Below are positions 18,017 to 42,567 of a stretch of DNA of 64,000 bases, piece by piece. A program made the translations under genes and the position numbers. Under the pieces are notes generated by a model, which did not search any database, was not told where the DNA came from, and saw only the letters and a list, made by a program, of their open reading frames with translations. Where the stretch lies: the NCBI GenBank assembly GCA_006384855.1, contig VCJN01001595.1, positions 1-64,000 on the forward strand, written 5' to 3'. The stretch comes from Tetraselmis striata. Taxonomy: Eukaryota; Chlorophyta; Chlorodendrophyceae; Chlorodendrales; Chlorodendraceae. Within the stretch, counting starts at the first letter, position 1. Each line of letters opens with the position of its first letter.

Positions 18017-21000
18017 TCACGTGGCGTCCGCGGTGCACGCCTCGCCCCCTTTGTTGATGCCCGCGGGCGTAGGCCGGAAGTCAAGCTGCGGCAGCGCGGA
18101 GGCGCCGTATGCCGCCCACAGCCGGAGGGGCATCGGCGCCCGCATCAGCGCCTCCGCCTCGATGCGCGCGGCCTCCAGTAGGGGCGCGTCCTCCGGCAAC
18201 CTGACACAGCGGCCGCCGCTCTTCAGCTCCCCGGCATGCCAAGCGGGGAACGCAGTGGAACAGGCACCAACGGACTGCTGTGTCCACGGTGCTCGCGTTG
18301 CTTTGGTTATCGTTTCACCTGTTACCATGTTTCAAGCTTGTGGTGCATTGGGAAAGAACAGCTACAACAACTTGAGGAGGAATGTGAGCCAATTTGCCAA
18401 GCTTAAGCTCTTGAGACCACTGCAAGTGCATGAGGGGTGGGCAACATGTGCAAATGCAAACGACAGGCAGGCAGGGGCTTTCAGAGGAGGGGGGGGGGGG
18501 ACCTGGTGTGCTGCAAGGCGGCGTACGCCTGCGCACCGCTCTGCCGGGTGCCCAGCACCTCCCCCGGCCCGCGCTGCTCCAGGTCCGCCTGAGCGATCAG
18601 GAACCCATCCTGCGCCACCCAGTCGGAGCATGCCGAGACTCAGCGGCCTCGCGAGGGTTTCACCCCCCCAAAATCCCACCAAACAAACCAACAAACCTAT
18701 GTGCGGCGGTCACCTGGCTTTGTGCCATCACGCCCAGGCGCTCCATGCTCTGCAAGGTGCCGGCAGAGTTTACAGCTGTCAGCCGAGAGGACACAACAGC
18801 GGACGGCAATTCTGCCACCAAGCCCCGTTGTCTGCGCACGTGTGTGTGTGTGTGTGCGCGCGCGCATGGACAAGTATATATGCCAGCGTAGCGCAAGTGT
18901 CTCCGCACCCCCTTGAAACCGAAATGCTTGAGCGCCAACGAGCTACCTCGGCCGGAACTGACGCACACGGGCAGACAAGCGGGGATGTTGTTGCCTTGCT
19001 AGGGGACTTGACACAGCGTGTCACCCAGCTTTCGCAGGCAACGGTCGACACGGGCAACGCGTGAGGTGTAGGAGGTGTTTGGCTTACTGCAAAGGCATTA
19101 TTGTTGCCATCCTCGGATAGCGAGGGGGTAAAAACACTGAACAAGGTGTCCGGCACTAAGTGCTAGACTTTGCAGGAGTTGCTGGAGGCTTGCGGCCTCG
19201 AAGAATATCAAACCGCCTATATAAGTCCTGCACATCATGAAAGAAACATCATCTAATGCAAGGAATCAGCCGCTACCAGGAGGCCTCCCTTTGTCCAACG
19301 CACAGGGTACAGCCATGTTGCCCCTCGGGCCGGCGCACCTTTTCGCCTCCCGACGCGAGCAGAATGCACTCGCTGGCACGCGCCCCGCGCCCGATCCTGC
19401 CCCTGTCCATGCGGGCAACGGCATGCACCAGCGCCGCATGCTACTCAGCCCCCCTCACACGGCGATGGTTGGCCGTCTTGGGTGGCTCTGTCGGGGGGCG
19501 TGGGCAGCACCTGACCCGCTCGCGAGCAGGTGCGCGGCTAGCTAGTTAGTATGGCCCAGTGCAAGTGGTGGGATGCGATGGAACGGGCGGGTCTGTGTCT
19601 ATATATATATATATATATATTTATATATACATATGTATGTTATATAAGTATATAAATATATTTTTTTATATAAGATATATATATATATTTATTTATATAA
19701 CATACATATGTATATATACATTTGTATATACAATGTAATTTGTATATATGTATATACATTTGTATATACAAATGTAATTTGTATATGCATATTATACAAA
19801 TTATTATACATATGTATATTTGTATATACATATGCATATACATATGTATATTCAAATATATATTTATATATTTGTAGTATATTTATATATGTGTGTGTTG
19901 TGTGTGTGTGGACGCGCGTAGGACATGCCACAGACGACATGGCATCGCGCCTTTCGCTCATTTAGGCTCCTCCACGAGCAGACATATCAACGGCCGCGCA
20001 CCGTGTATGCAATCGCAGCTTCTCCAAGGCCTTTCTGTGCACGGGGTTTGCTGCGACTTGCCGCCCTCGCCGCCCTGCGGAATCGCCCCCTTACTTAGGG
20101 TATGCCCCTAGTGAGTCAAACCTCGATGCTTTTGTCCAGGTACGTACTTCCTCACCTGCAAGCCCATCCTTACCTAGACAAGGCCCATCTAGGTTGAAGT
20201 CTAGTCAAGGCGTTCCTTGGCAAGATTAAGAGATGTGCGGTAAGGGTCCGCAGCATCCGCCACAACGTCAACCGCTAGGTGTAGGCGCATCGCCCGGTGA
20301 GAGTCCACCCGCGCACCTGAGCTGGTGCAGCTGCGCGAGGCCAAAGCGCTCCGCGTGCTCCACTACCATGACAGACGCCTCCGGCACGTCGACGCCCACC
20401 TCCACCACGGTGGTCGTGATCAGCACGCTCGTACGCCCCTGCGCAAACGCTGCCAGCGCAGCGTCCTTCTCCTCCCCCGACAGCCGCCCGTGCAGGAGGC
20501 CCACATTGGCAGCCCCCTGCGGGCGCCATGGATGGACGTCAGCGGCACTAGGGGAGCTCGGCACGACACGGCCCGCCGCCCACCAGATCCCACCGTCAGT
20601 CCGCACCCCTCCACCGCCTGTCACGTGTCACGCCGTCTGGTACAAAGAGTGTCCCGACACCGATACCCTTAAGCTTGCCCCGCCACGGCCCCTCCAACCT
20701 GTGCATGCTACCGAACCCCGGACATCCTAATACCGCCGGGAATCCGGTCATCATGACCGATCCACAATCTGGAGGACCGGTGCGCGTGCGGACACGCACG
20801 AGAAGTCCCCACAAGTATAATGCAAGCCTGAAATTGGGCTTGTAATTTTGTATGCAGCCTGTGAGATCGCCCGCCACAGTCCCGCTATAACGTAGTTCCA
20901 TACGTACTTCGACCTGTGGCGGATAGGGCACATTCTCAATTGCGGTTCTCGCATTACCGCGTCGGCACCCATGCGCCAATAACCTCGTTTCATGACAAGC

Positions 21001-24000
21001 AGATGCCCATTCTGTAGTGTTGAATTGAAGTGTAGCTGAACGCCTTGTCTACTTCTGCAACGGGACTCAACCGCACCGACGGCCCGAAGTGGCGGGGGCG
21101 GACCAGGCAGCCGTTCTCCCGCAGGCGCTTGTACTCCTCCTCCGCGGCTTTGAGCTCTGCCATGGTCGCCAGGACATGGCCATACGGTCCGCGTCAGTGG
21201 CTGCAACGGTTATGCATGAAAGGGTTTGTTACACAAAGGGGTTTGGGGGAGCGGGGGGGGGGGGGGGGGGGGGAGGGGTGCCGCCCACCAGCAAAGCCGT
21301 CCGCTTCGGAAGTCTCCACGAGGGGACACACCACATAGGCCCGGAAGCCGGCGTCCACCTCGCGGCGGATCAACGCGTACGCGGTCTCCCTCGAGGCGTT
21401 GTTCCCCGGCAGCACCTGGGCGCAACGGTGTCAGGTCACGGCACACACCCACACACCTTCCGTCTTGTTCTCACTATGTCTTAGCATGCCGAAGCTCCAC
21501 TGAACGCATCACAACCCCAAACGCTCGGTGCGGATTTGACTCTAGGGGATCGGCATATTGAATCGCGCCCTGAGAACATATAACGGCGTTGGCTAGCAAG
21601 ACCGTTGTAACCGCCAAAGGTGTCTACCCTTTGGCTTAAAGCATATAGCTCTATCTAATCCCACCATGCGCAAGTACTGGCATCTGATTCCCCCCCCCCC
21701 CCCCCCCCCCCCCCTTCGCCCCTGGGCCCATCAATGAAGGATCTGTTTCCATGCTGTACATTGAGACGTCCATCCTGGATGCGTGTTGCGTCTGATTCGG
21801 ATACGATACCTCTACTTCACCGATTCGCCGGTCCCGAAAATGGCCGAGCCGGACTTGTTGCCCTCGATGTGCATTCAATGCTCGCCGATAATAAGCCGGC
21901 AAGCGATTGGAGGCCAGCGTTAGCACCGCTCCACCAGTCACAAGTAAGGCAAGGCATGCCGCGCGCTAGTGACAACTCGCCGCCGCGCGGCAACACAGCA
22001 AGCGGCGCCCGCCACACCTTTGTCACAACCGGGATGCGGCCGGGCGGGCGCTCCGCAATGACGGAGATGTCCATGTCGCCGTGCGCCACGAGCGCGAGCG
22101 TGCGGGGGATGGGGGTGGCGGACAGCGTCAGGACGTGCGGCGTGGGCACCACCGAGCGCTGCAGCAGCGCGCGCTGCTCCACGCCAAACCTGCGACAACA
22201 CGGCCCCGGCGATAAGACATCAGGCGCGTGCGTCCATGCACAAGGCAATCAAAGCGAGGTTACGGCGGTTTAGCGCAAGTAACATGCACAGCATAATCTG
22301 CCGGCCTTTTGTCAGGACAGCGGGAAAAAGTGGCGGTGGTGGTGAATGAGGGGGGGAGATTGCCTGTGCTGTTCATCGATCACAATAAAGCCAAGGCGCT
22401 GGAACTGGATGGCAGAGCTGAGCAGCGAGTGCGTCCCAATGACGAGCTGCACCGAGCCGTCCTCCAGCCCCTGCGTGCCGGTCGGCACGGGCTCAGAACG
22501 GCACCGGGCCGCATAATGGAGCAGCGGCTCGCAGGCAGCCGAGCCGCCGCCGCCGCACGTGGCGGCCCGAAACGCACCTGCAGCACTCGCGACCTCTCGG
22601 CTGCGCGCGTGCTCCCCGTCAGCACCGCGGCGGTAGGCGCCGGCAGGCCTGCATGGAGGGCGCATGGCCGCGGGTGCCGCAGCGGTGAGCGGCACAGCAG
22701 CGGGCAGCCGCGAGTGGATGAAGAGTAGCAGCAGGCAGCGGAGGAGCCGGGGACAGGAAAGCAAGGACAATAGGGGGGGGGGGGGGGGGGGGGGGGGGCA
22801 ACATGGAGGAAAGGGAAGAGGGGTGGGGTGGGCAAGGGGTGCACCGCCATCGCGCAGCCGCTGCAGGAGGGCGTCCAGATTCTTCTTGTGCTGCGCGACC
22901 AGCACCTCCGTGGGAGCCATCAGGGCGGCCTGCGGGTAGCACAGGCAACCGCAATGACCGGACGTCGGCGCCCGCATCCAAAGGCAACGGCACCGCATTC
23001 ATCGCGCCGTCGTCGTGGCGTTGGGAGCTACTGGCGCCCCACTGGCCTACCCCCTTGTGCACACAAGGGCAGCAATACCAGTGGGAGAAGGGAGAAAGTT
23101 GGGGAGGGGGGGGGGGTTTAGGAGGTTGCACCTGCCAGCCGGCCGCCGCCGCCGCCAGCATCCCCAGGAACGCGATGATGGTCTTGCCAGACCCGACGTC
23201 ACCTGCCGTACACAGGCGGGAGAGGGGGGGGGGGGGGGCGGGGAGGCTCAGCCCTGCTTGGGCGCCTGCTGCACTTCCTGGCATAGTAGCACAATATCGC
23301 GTTGCCAAACGGGGGAGGGAGGGGGGGGGGGGGGGGGGGGGGGGCGGAGGTAGCCCCCTCTGACTAGATCCTTCGTCAATCAGTTGGATCCGGAATTGAT
23401 CTGAACATCAATTCATGACAAGGAAAGCTGCTGCATAGTAGAGAGCGTGCCAGTCGTTCGCCCTCTCCACAATGGCCAGCTCTCGCGTTGCCAAGCCACG
23501 CTGCCTTGCCTTGGGCCGGTCCCAGCTGCGTGAATGAAATGCGCAGTGGGCCCCAAAAGCGCTGCGATTCCGACACAACTACTGGTGTACACATCAAAGG
23601 GCGACGGGGGGTGGGGGGGGGGGCGGGGGGGGAAGGGGGCATTCTCTTGCGGAGACGTATTCTGGAAACGGCCTTAGGGTGCCCATTTGGTACTGAGAAC
23701 AATGTGAAAAGAAGCCTGCTGTACCTGTCAGAGGCCAGGTTCTGACGAAACAATGGCGGAACTATAGCGAATGTTCTTGCAGGTCGCATGCCAGGCTCAT
23801 TTGAGGCTCACATAACGGATTTCTATGGCTGGGCAGGCACTCGTAGACTCCAGCTCAGTACGTGAGCTGAAATCGCCTCCGGCCAGTCGATTCAGCCTAA
23901 ACGGGGCGCCGTTGAGGGATGCCTAGCACACGCCTGCTGGATGCTCATTGACTCTTTGGGGGGGGCGGGGGTGGTGGGGGCCACGGAACCTTGCAGCAGG

Positions 24001-27000
24001 CGCAGCATGGGGCCGCCGGACTGCAGGTCGCCGAGGATGTCATCGAGGCTGTCCGCCTGCCCCGCAGTCAGCTCAAACGGCAGCACCCCCCGCATCGCCT
24101 CCACGGACGCGGCCTCGTCGGGGCCAAGCACCAGCGCGTCCTGTGGGAGCGGCCACGCAGGCAGTATCACATTGCTTACTCTCGGGGGTCAGACACACCG
24201 TCTGCCGCTCTAGCGCCAAGGCACGTGGCCCCTCTGCCGGCATCGCATGGCGTACCTCGCCACCCTCGCCGCCACCTTCGCTTGCTTCCAGGGCGGCTCT
24301 CCGCCTCATCAGCAGCCCAAGCTGCAGCATCAGCAGCTCCTGCAATCGATGGACGGCATCAAGGTCGCGGGCATGAGCAGCCGGGGCCGAAGGACACATA
24401 CTGGCCGAAAGCATGCACCACAGAGTGCCTGCAACTCTTACGCCTTCTGGATATCTCTCCAAAGACTAAGTTCAGACAGGTGGCGTCATGGTCAGCGAGC
24501 TGGTGACTGGGACACGCCGCTTGCGCGCCTCGCCAACAGGGAAGAGGCGGGTGAGAGAGGTCGAAACCGGAACCTGACTAAAAGTGTGGCCTGTGCCTGC
24601 CCCGGGCCCCCCTGGAGCGCGCTGCCCGGAGGGGCTGGGGGGGGGGGGGGGGGGGGGAGGGCGCCACCTGGAACGCAAGCCGACGCTTGGCTTGCTTCAG
24701 GTGCGCCGGGTCCGGCGGCACGTGCACCGCCCTGTGGCGGGGGTTGAGAAGGAAGGGAAAGGGATGGGGGATGCGCATTTTCTCAATCCTCTGGGTCCAC
24801 GATGCGGTAGGCGCTTGGGCAATCGGCCAATCTGGCTTGGGCAGGACGCTGTCGGGATAGGCCGGATTGACAGAGCGAAACAAGGAATGCAGACGCTGCG
24901 GATTGTGTGTCGACGCGAGTTCACATAAGTTCAGAGTTCGCCACAGTAGCATTAATAGCTCATCCATCCCATACCATGCAGACTAAACTCACCGCAACTG
25001 CGTCGCCGTTTTCGGCTTCGCTTCATTTAGCGTAATACTGTCCATGATTTGAATTCATGCGGCTGCGTTACAGGTATCATGGCCGCGGCAGGGGGAGCGA
25101 AGCTCCGGGGGGGGGGGGGGGGGCGGGGGGGGAGGAGGGGGAGGGTGGCACGAACCGGATAGCCGGCAGCCAGTCCATTAGCTGTTGGCGCTGCAGGATG
25201 TCGGCCGGCAGCGGATCTTCCGCGCACCTGCTGGTCTACAGGGCAGCGGGGGGTCAGGGGCTCCATTAGGAGACAGTGAGGGGGGCATTGGTGCTAGCGG
25301 CACCATGCGCGCATGCAGACTATGGCAAAGGCGATCCAACCTCCAGAGCCTTGAGTGCTCGGGGCATGATCTTCAGGAAGTCCTTGCTGCTAACCGGGCT
25401 GAGCGCCGCGTACACAGGCTGCACCGCACCGGAGTCCTGCGGCGCAACGAGAAACACATGGCATTGCATGCGGCGGCGTGCCATAACAACGGCAGGTGAG
25501 GGAGGTGACGCGCTGATGGCGGAGGGAAAGTGGGGGTGGGGGTGGGGGGGGGGGGAGGGGGGGGAAGTTTGAGGCGGCCCATTTTGCGCGGGGTGGACTC
25601 ACGTCCGATTGGCTCTGCCGTGCCCACTCCGCAGAAGTCAGGAGGTCCACCTGGTTCTTCATCTCCCACTTGCCCTAGGCACCAGTCAATTGAACGCAGC
25701 GGCGCCTATTTAATGATTCCGGGCGAAGATCATAGTTGAAGACAGGAGGCAGCAGTCCGGGCGCACCGCCGTCTTGGTGCGGTTCAGAGCACTGACACCT
25801 GTTCCCTGGGAGATTGGAGATTTGCGCGAGGTGCGCGTGGGCCATGTGCATTGGCGAGAAGTTGCGAACATGCGGCCCACCTCGTTCAGCGTCAGCTTCC
25901 CCTTGGCAACGCACGTGCTGCCCTCCGGATACTGCGCGGCGATCTTCCACAGCGCCGCTCGCGCGTAGCCCCCGGACATGAACTTGCTCACCTGCACCGT
26001 CTCGTACTCTGCATGCAAAGCAACCAGCAGCGGGCGGCTATCAAACATCCCCCTGCCACGCCGCGATCCTGCCGGCTTTGCGACGGCCCAGATCTAACAC
26101 GGGGAACGCACCGGAATCGCCGTCCTCGGCCTCTGCCGCTCGCTTCACGGATAGGTAAATGTTGAGGACTGCAAACGTAGGACGCGGAGTGGCCACAAAG
26201 GTGCGCTTGACATACCCAGTTACAGCAGTCGTGGCTCCATCTTCAAACTTCGCCTGGGACATGGTGCAGCACCGTGCAGAGGAGGGGGGGGGTTGGAGGC
26301 GGGGGTCCCTTGGGCCGCAGGGATGCTGAGCAAGGCGAGTGAATGCGCACTGCCGGGAGTTGTCGGGATTGCGTCATTGCCAGCATGGGACGGCGCCAGG
26401 GCTCACCTCCTCGAATGAGATGTAGTCGCGCGGCGCCGCACGGACGAGAAGGCTCTCGATGTCAAAGAAGCGCGCCTCCTGGCGCCACCAGCAAACAGCA
26501 TGCTGTCAGCAACACTAGCGACAAATCACACTAGTGAGCGCGCCGATACCGTCACATCGACCCCCCTAGCGTTCATTCCATATGTGCTAGCCCATACGCT
26601 AATTGGAAGCCATCCGGCAAATCGCATGCCAGGATATGCAGGTGCTGCCACGGTGTTGATAAGAACACTGTGAATAAGAAGCCGCCATACCTGCCACAGG
26701 TCAAAAATCGACAACCCAACAATAAAACGATAGCAGAGCTTCCCTACATATTAGTTAGTGGGATGCCGCTGCAGTTGGCGGGTTGAAGTACGAGATCTTA
26801 TAGGTGTGACGGCACCTGTAGTTCACCGTCCTACAGCAGGCGCTTGCCATTGCGCAGATGCAAGACACTGCTGAGTGTGAGAGGTTAGAGGGGGGATGAA
26901 GCCTCACCAGGAGCTTGTTCCGCTGCGTGGGCGTGAGGTCCTTGCATTTGGCGACGGACAGCGTGTACATGTCCAGTGTCTCGGGGCCCGCTGCCGGGGG

Positions 27001-29612
27001 CGGTGCGTCTGCCGCAGGCACGGCGACCTGTGCGGGAGGAGAGCGCGTGGGGGCAGGCTGGGGAGCATCGCGCGTAGCGCTTCTGCCTGCTGGGGCGCCA
27101 TATCTGTGAGGCACATCGCGCGGGAGTTGCGAGGGGCTGGCCGGATCGCCGCTAGGGCGCAGCTCCGTGCGGCCGTTGACAGCGCCCCCCGCACCGGGCG
27201 TTTTGCTCGTGGCAGCATTGGTGCTGCTCGTCGCCGCGGACAGCTGCGCCGGGCCCAGTCGGAAGGAGTGCTGCAGCAGAGTGCTCTGCACGTCCCGCTC
27301 CTTAGTCGCCACCGTTCTCAGGGTGGCAGCGACGACGCCCTGCGGTGTGGCAGCCACCAGCGCGCGGCTGAGTGCGACGACAAGAAACGCCACACGTGCA
27401 TCACGGCTGCTGCTGCTGCACGCCTCCCTGTGCCAAACCCTGCTGCTGTGACCTTGTCGCTGCTACCCCCCACGGCGCGGCGGGTGGGCACCGGGCGCAG
27501 GGGTCGAGCGGGGACAGCGTTGCCCCCACAGCCACTCACCGACAGCACCATCGCGTCCGGCAGTCCCCGGTGAGTCAACTCTGGTGGCGGCAGCCCGAAG
27601 TGCTCGCGGAGGTCCTCTGCAACAGGCCAGCACCGCACATCATCCGCTTTGCGGTGTCTCGGCCCGGGTTGGTGTCTGGACAGCGGGTGTGCATGCGGGG
27701 CAGGCAGAGAGAGGGCCGCCTCACGAAGCTTGTAGGAGGGTAGGTTTGGAACGCAGCTTCTGACCAGGTGCAGGGAGTCGAGGCCCAGCCAGTGGGGGGG
27801 CATCGCGACGTCAGCTATGCGCATTTGGGCGGCGAGGAAGCGGAAGTCGAAGCTCTTGCCATTGTGCGCCACCAGCATGGGCGCGCTTCCGTGCGGACCT
27901 GCTGCCAGCAATATCCGTGACCGCAGCGCCAGCATTCAAAGGGGGAGGGGGACTATCATATCGGGGATATGTAACACGATGTCCTTATGGTGCGCGGTCA
28001 GTGTGCCCCCTCCTTGCGAGGGCGGGTTGAACACAGCGCTACATGGATAACTCAAGGCGCATGGTCATGGTGTGGGGTGGCGCACATTGGGCGGACACAA
28101 AGTCGATGAAGGCGGACAGCGCCTCTGGCAGCGGCACGCCCTCTTGCTGCAGCATGTTGTCCGTGATCCCCGTCACCTGGGGGCGGCCGCCAAGCAGCGC
28201 ACCGTAAGGCGCACTACCCGGCATAGGCCCCCTTCCGACCATCAGCGCACCACATGCGGCACAGCGCAGGCAGGGGGCAGTCGCAAGTGGCCCCGTACCT
28301 CTGTGATAACCGTCCGCAGTTTCGCGTCCTCAATGGAGACCAGCCGGTCAAAGGTCGACTCGGTGAGCGGGGCGTACGCGGCGATCTGTTGGCAGAGGCC
28401 ACCGTTGGTGAGGCCATCGCCGCGGCGGAGCATTCCACCTGAGTTGCCGTGCCATCGCGGGGCGGCAGGTCCAGGCGATGCCTGTGGCGAGACATGCGGC
28501 ATGCGGGGCATCCCACCTCGATGATGGAATCGCGCGCGGGGCTGAACCCGCTTGTCTCGAGGTCGATCATGACGGGGATGGGCTCGCGCGGGACCGGCGT
28601 GGATGGGACGGTGCGCTGGTGACCGCCCCCGAGCTGCGACAGCATCGCGTCCAGCGTATCGCGCCTCTGCTCAGCGCTGCACTCTGCGTATGTGGCAGCA
28701 GCATCCCGCGCCGTGCCACCAAACACCCGATCCTGCACGTCCGCGCGATGCCATCAGTTGGCACCCCCTAAATAGGACCGAGGCATGGTCCCAGGGGGGG
28801 AGGGGGTAGTGCAGCGCTGCATGAGGGTCTTGCCAACTTGCCTGCGGGTCGCTGCTGCTGGACAGCGCATGGAGCAACTCCATCTGCGGGCGCAATGCAT
28901 GCTCATCATCAATATATGCAATCTAATCTTACATGATCGCGCTGTCCGTCATTTTGGTGCACATAGACTTGGCCACTCAGCCAGCAGGCGACGCAGCACC
29001 CTCAATCACCACCCCAGGCAGCCCCATGGGTCAGAGATGCGCCAGGCCAGGGCCCCCTACCAGCACGTCCGAGAATTGCGCCCCCGTTTCGGGCGATATC
29101 ACGTTGACATACCCCTTGGCGGCCTCATACTGCAGGCATGCCACCAGCCGCTCGCGCAGCGCCACCGCCGACGGCGCCCCCGCCTGGGCCCCGAGCTGCC
29201 TGCTCGCCTGGAGAATCGGGATCGCCACGCCGCCGGTGTGTCAGCCGCAAGATGCGCAGGTGGTGCAGATATGGATGCACACAGGGCAGTGTGTGGAATT
29301 GCGCGCGCCGCGCCGCCTCCACACCTGGGCGCGCCAGCACGCCGCAGCGCCGGCCCACTTCGGACCGCCTGCCGGGGGTCGAAGGAACGCCCCTCGTGGG
29401 CAAGGGAGCGCGCAGCTCGGCGGAGCGGCTACTCTACAGACTTGGCTGTGCCGGTTGGTCGTGGTGCTGGCGATGTTGGGCAGGCGCCCGCGCGCTGCGA
29501 CCTGCGCGGCGGCGGCCGCGGTGGCTCCGGCTGCTGGGCGCCCAGCGAGGAGCTCGAGCGGTGGCATCATCGGGCGCAGCAGGCGGAGCATCTGCGCGCG
29601 GCCATCGGCCAC
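18017..29612 (-). CDS. RECG: RecG-type DNA helicase with N-terminal DEDDh exonuclease domain, about 28 exons
   Basis: Remodels stalled replication forks and branched DNA; plant RecG works in plastids and mitochondria. Exons in gene order (approximate): N-terminus with arginine/alanine-rich, transit-peptide-like start (29612-29450); unknown segment (29220-29060). Exonuclease: [19 protein letters not shown] (28572-28516), VITEV (28300) joined to [12 protein letters not shown] (28200), [12 protein letters not shown] (27880), [10 protein letters not shown] (27560). Alanine/proline linker (27362-26908). Wedge/[21 protein letters not shown] (26460-26404), [15 protein letters not shown] (26220). Helicase: LPFELTAGQ (24080), GDVGSGKT (23200), [11 protein letters not shown] (22915), FIVIDEQH (22380), [11 protein letters not shown] (22125), [17 protein letters not shown] (20500), [11 protein letters not shown] (20400), [15 protein letters not shown] (19400-19345), [20 protein letters not shown] (18609-18550). 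The last exon, 18200-18017, ends LPQLDFRPT before TGA. All RecG motifs are present. One open exon joins the exonuclease end to the linker and pre-wedge segment, so this is one gene rather than two. The start codon is a guess. Confidence 0.85.
18488..25563 (-). repeat. Homopolymer C tracts (sense strand) in RecG introns
   Basis: On the plus strand these are G runs at about 18489-18500, 21250-21275, 22767-22797, 23105-23116, 23226-23237, 23322-23343, 23605-23631 (interrupted), 24639-24657, 25109-25126 and 25541-25563. All fall in introns and read C on the sense strand. One run of opposite sense lies at 21690-21712. Seven of them start within about 60 nt of an inferred 5' splice site. Confidence 0.85.
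19596..19895. repeat. TA/TATG-rich microsatellite in a RecG intron
   Basis: About 300 bp of (TA)n passing into degenerate TATATG and TGTATA units and ending in a (GT)n run. It lies between the helicase exon near 20330 and the GRIGRG exon near 19400. Confidence 0.9.
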
Positions 29613-30486
29613 ACGCTACGCGATGGCTGTCGCCGATAGCCCAGGCGGCGGATCTGGGTGGAACGGGCGACAGTGGCGAGGCAGTCGGGCTGACGGGTGA
29701 CCGATGACGGGCGGGAAGCAGCAGTTCGCAGGTGCCACTGCCACTGCGTCTCGCGACCACAGTGGATAGGTGCTTCAGCAGTCGCTTCAGCAACGCTGAT
29801 TTCGCGCGGAGTGCGCGCGACCAGCTAAAAAACTGTCGATACTGGTACCCGGGTACTGATAGCACTCGCGACTCGCTGCCGCTAAAAAAACTGTAGGTGG
29901 GCGGGATCAGGGGCAGTATAGGGTTTTATGTACAGGGTAGTCGGGCGGACACCCTAGCGGCCAAGCCCTGCATACAGGTGCTCGTAGCAGGGGTCACCTG
30001 ACCCCTGCTCGTAGCCCCCTCGCGGGCAGCCCGATGACGCGAAGAGGATAAATGCAATTTTCGATGCCGGGTAGTTCTCGCGCCTAGAGAATAGTAGCGA
30101 TATATAACCGGATGGAAGTGGGGACAGGAGGAGGTGGCGTGGCGGGGCCGGTTGGGGGGGGGGCGGGGGGCAGCGCGACCCGCCGCGCAGATTCTGCTGC
30201 CTGCTGATTGATGGTTGATGACCAGAAGGCGGCTGTGGCGTAACATCAGCATCGCCATCATCCCCGCGCGGCGGTGTTTTCTCAGCCTGCAGTGAGCAGC
30301 CAGGCTCCCTTCAAACCCGGACGCTGGCATCGGGGTGGCCCGTCAGGACCATCGGGCCGGTCCGCGTAGCTGCCCCCCGCCTCAGCCCAGCCCGCAGGGC
30401 GTTGGTGCTCGTCTCCCTGCCGGTCGGCGAGTTCGTGGTTTAAACCGGGACTGCGCGCCGCCTCGGCGTCAGGAGACAACAGCGAG
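29613..30486. promoter_or_regulatory. Shared intergenic region between divergent RecG and Nup155 genes
   Basis: About 870 bp between inferred start codons, so promoters of both genes should lie here. At 29986-30009 there is a near-perfect palindrome, AGCAGGGGTCA-cc-TGACCCCTGCT (11-bp arms), framed by a direct repeat GCTCGTAG (29980-29987 and 30007-30014). A second direct repeat, CTAAAAAA-CTGT, occurs at 29825-29837 and 29882-29894. No TATA box stands out. Confidence 0.5.

Positions 30487-42567
<12,081 letters not shown>

Noticed and set aside
21651-21712. C tract at 21690-21712 as evidence for a plus-strand gene inside RecG
   Set aside because: Helicase exons on both sides are clearly minus-strand; this is one of the few opposite-sense tracts.
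20200-24200. Bacterial recG by horizontal transfer or contamination
   Set aside because: The helicase motifs are split by many GT-AG introns with the same C-tract layout as Nup155, so it is a resident nuclear gene; RecG is standard in plants and algae.
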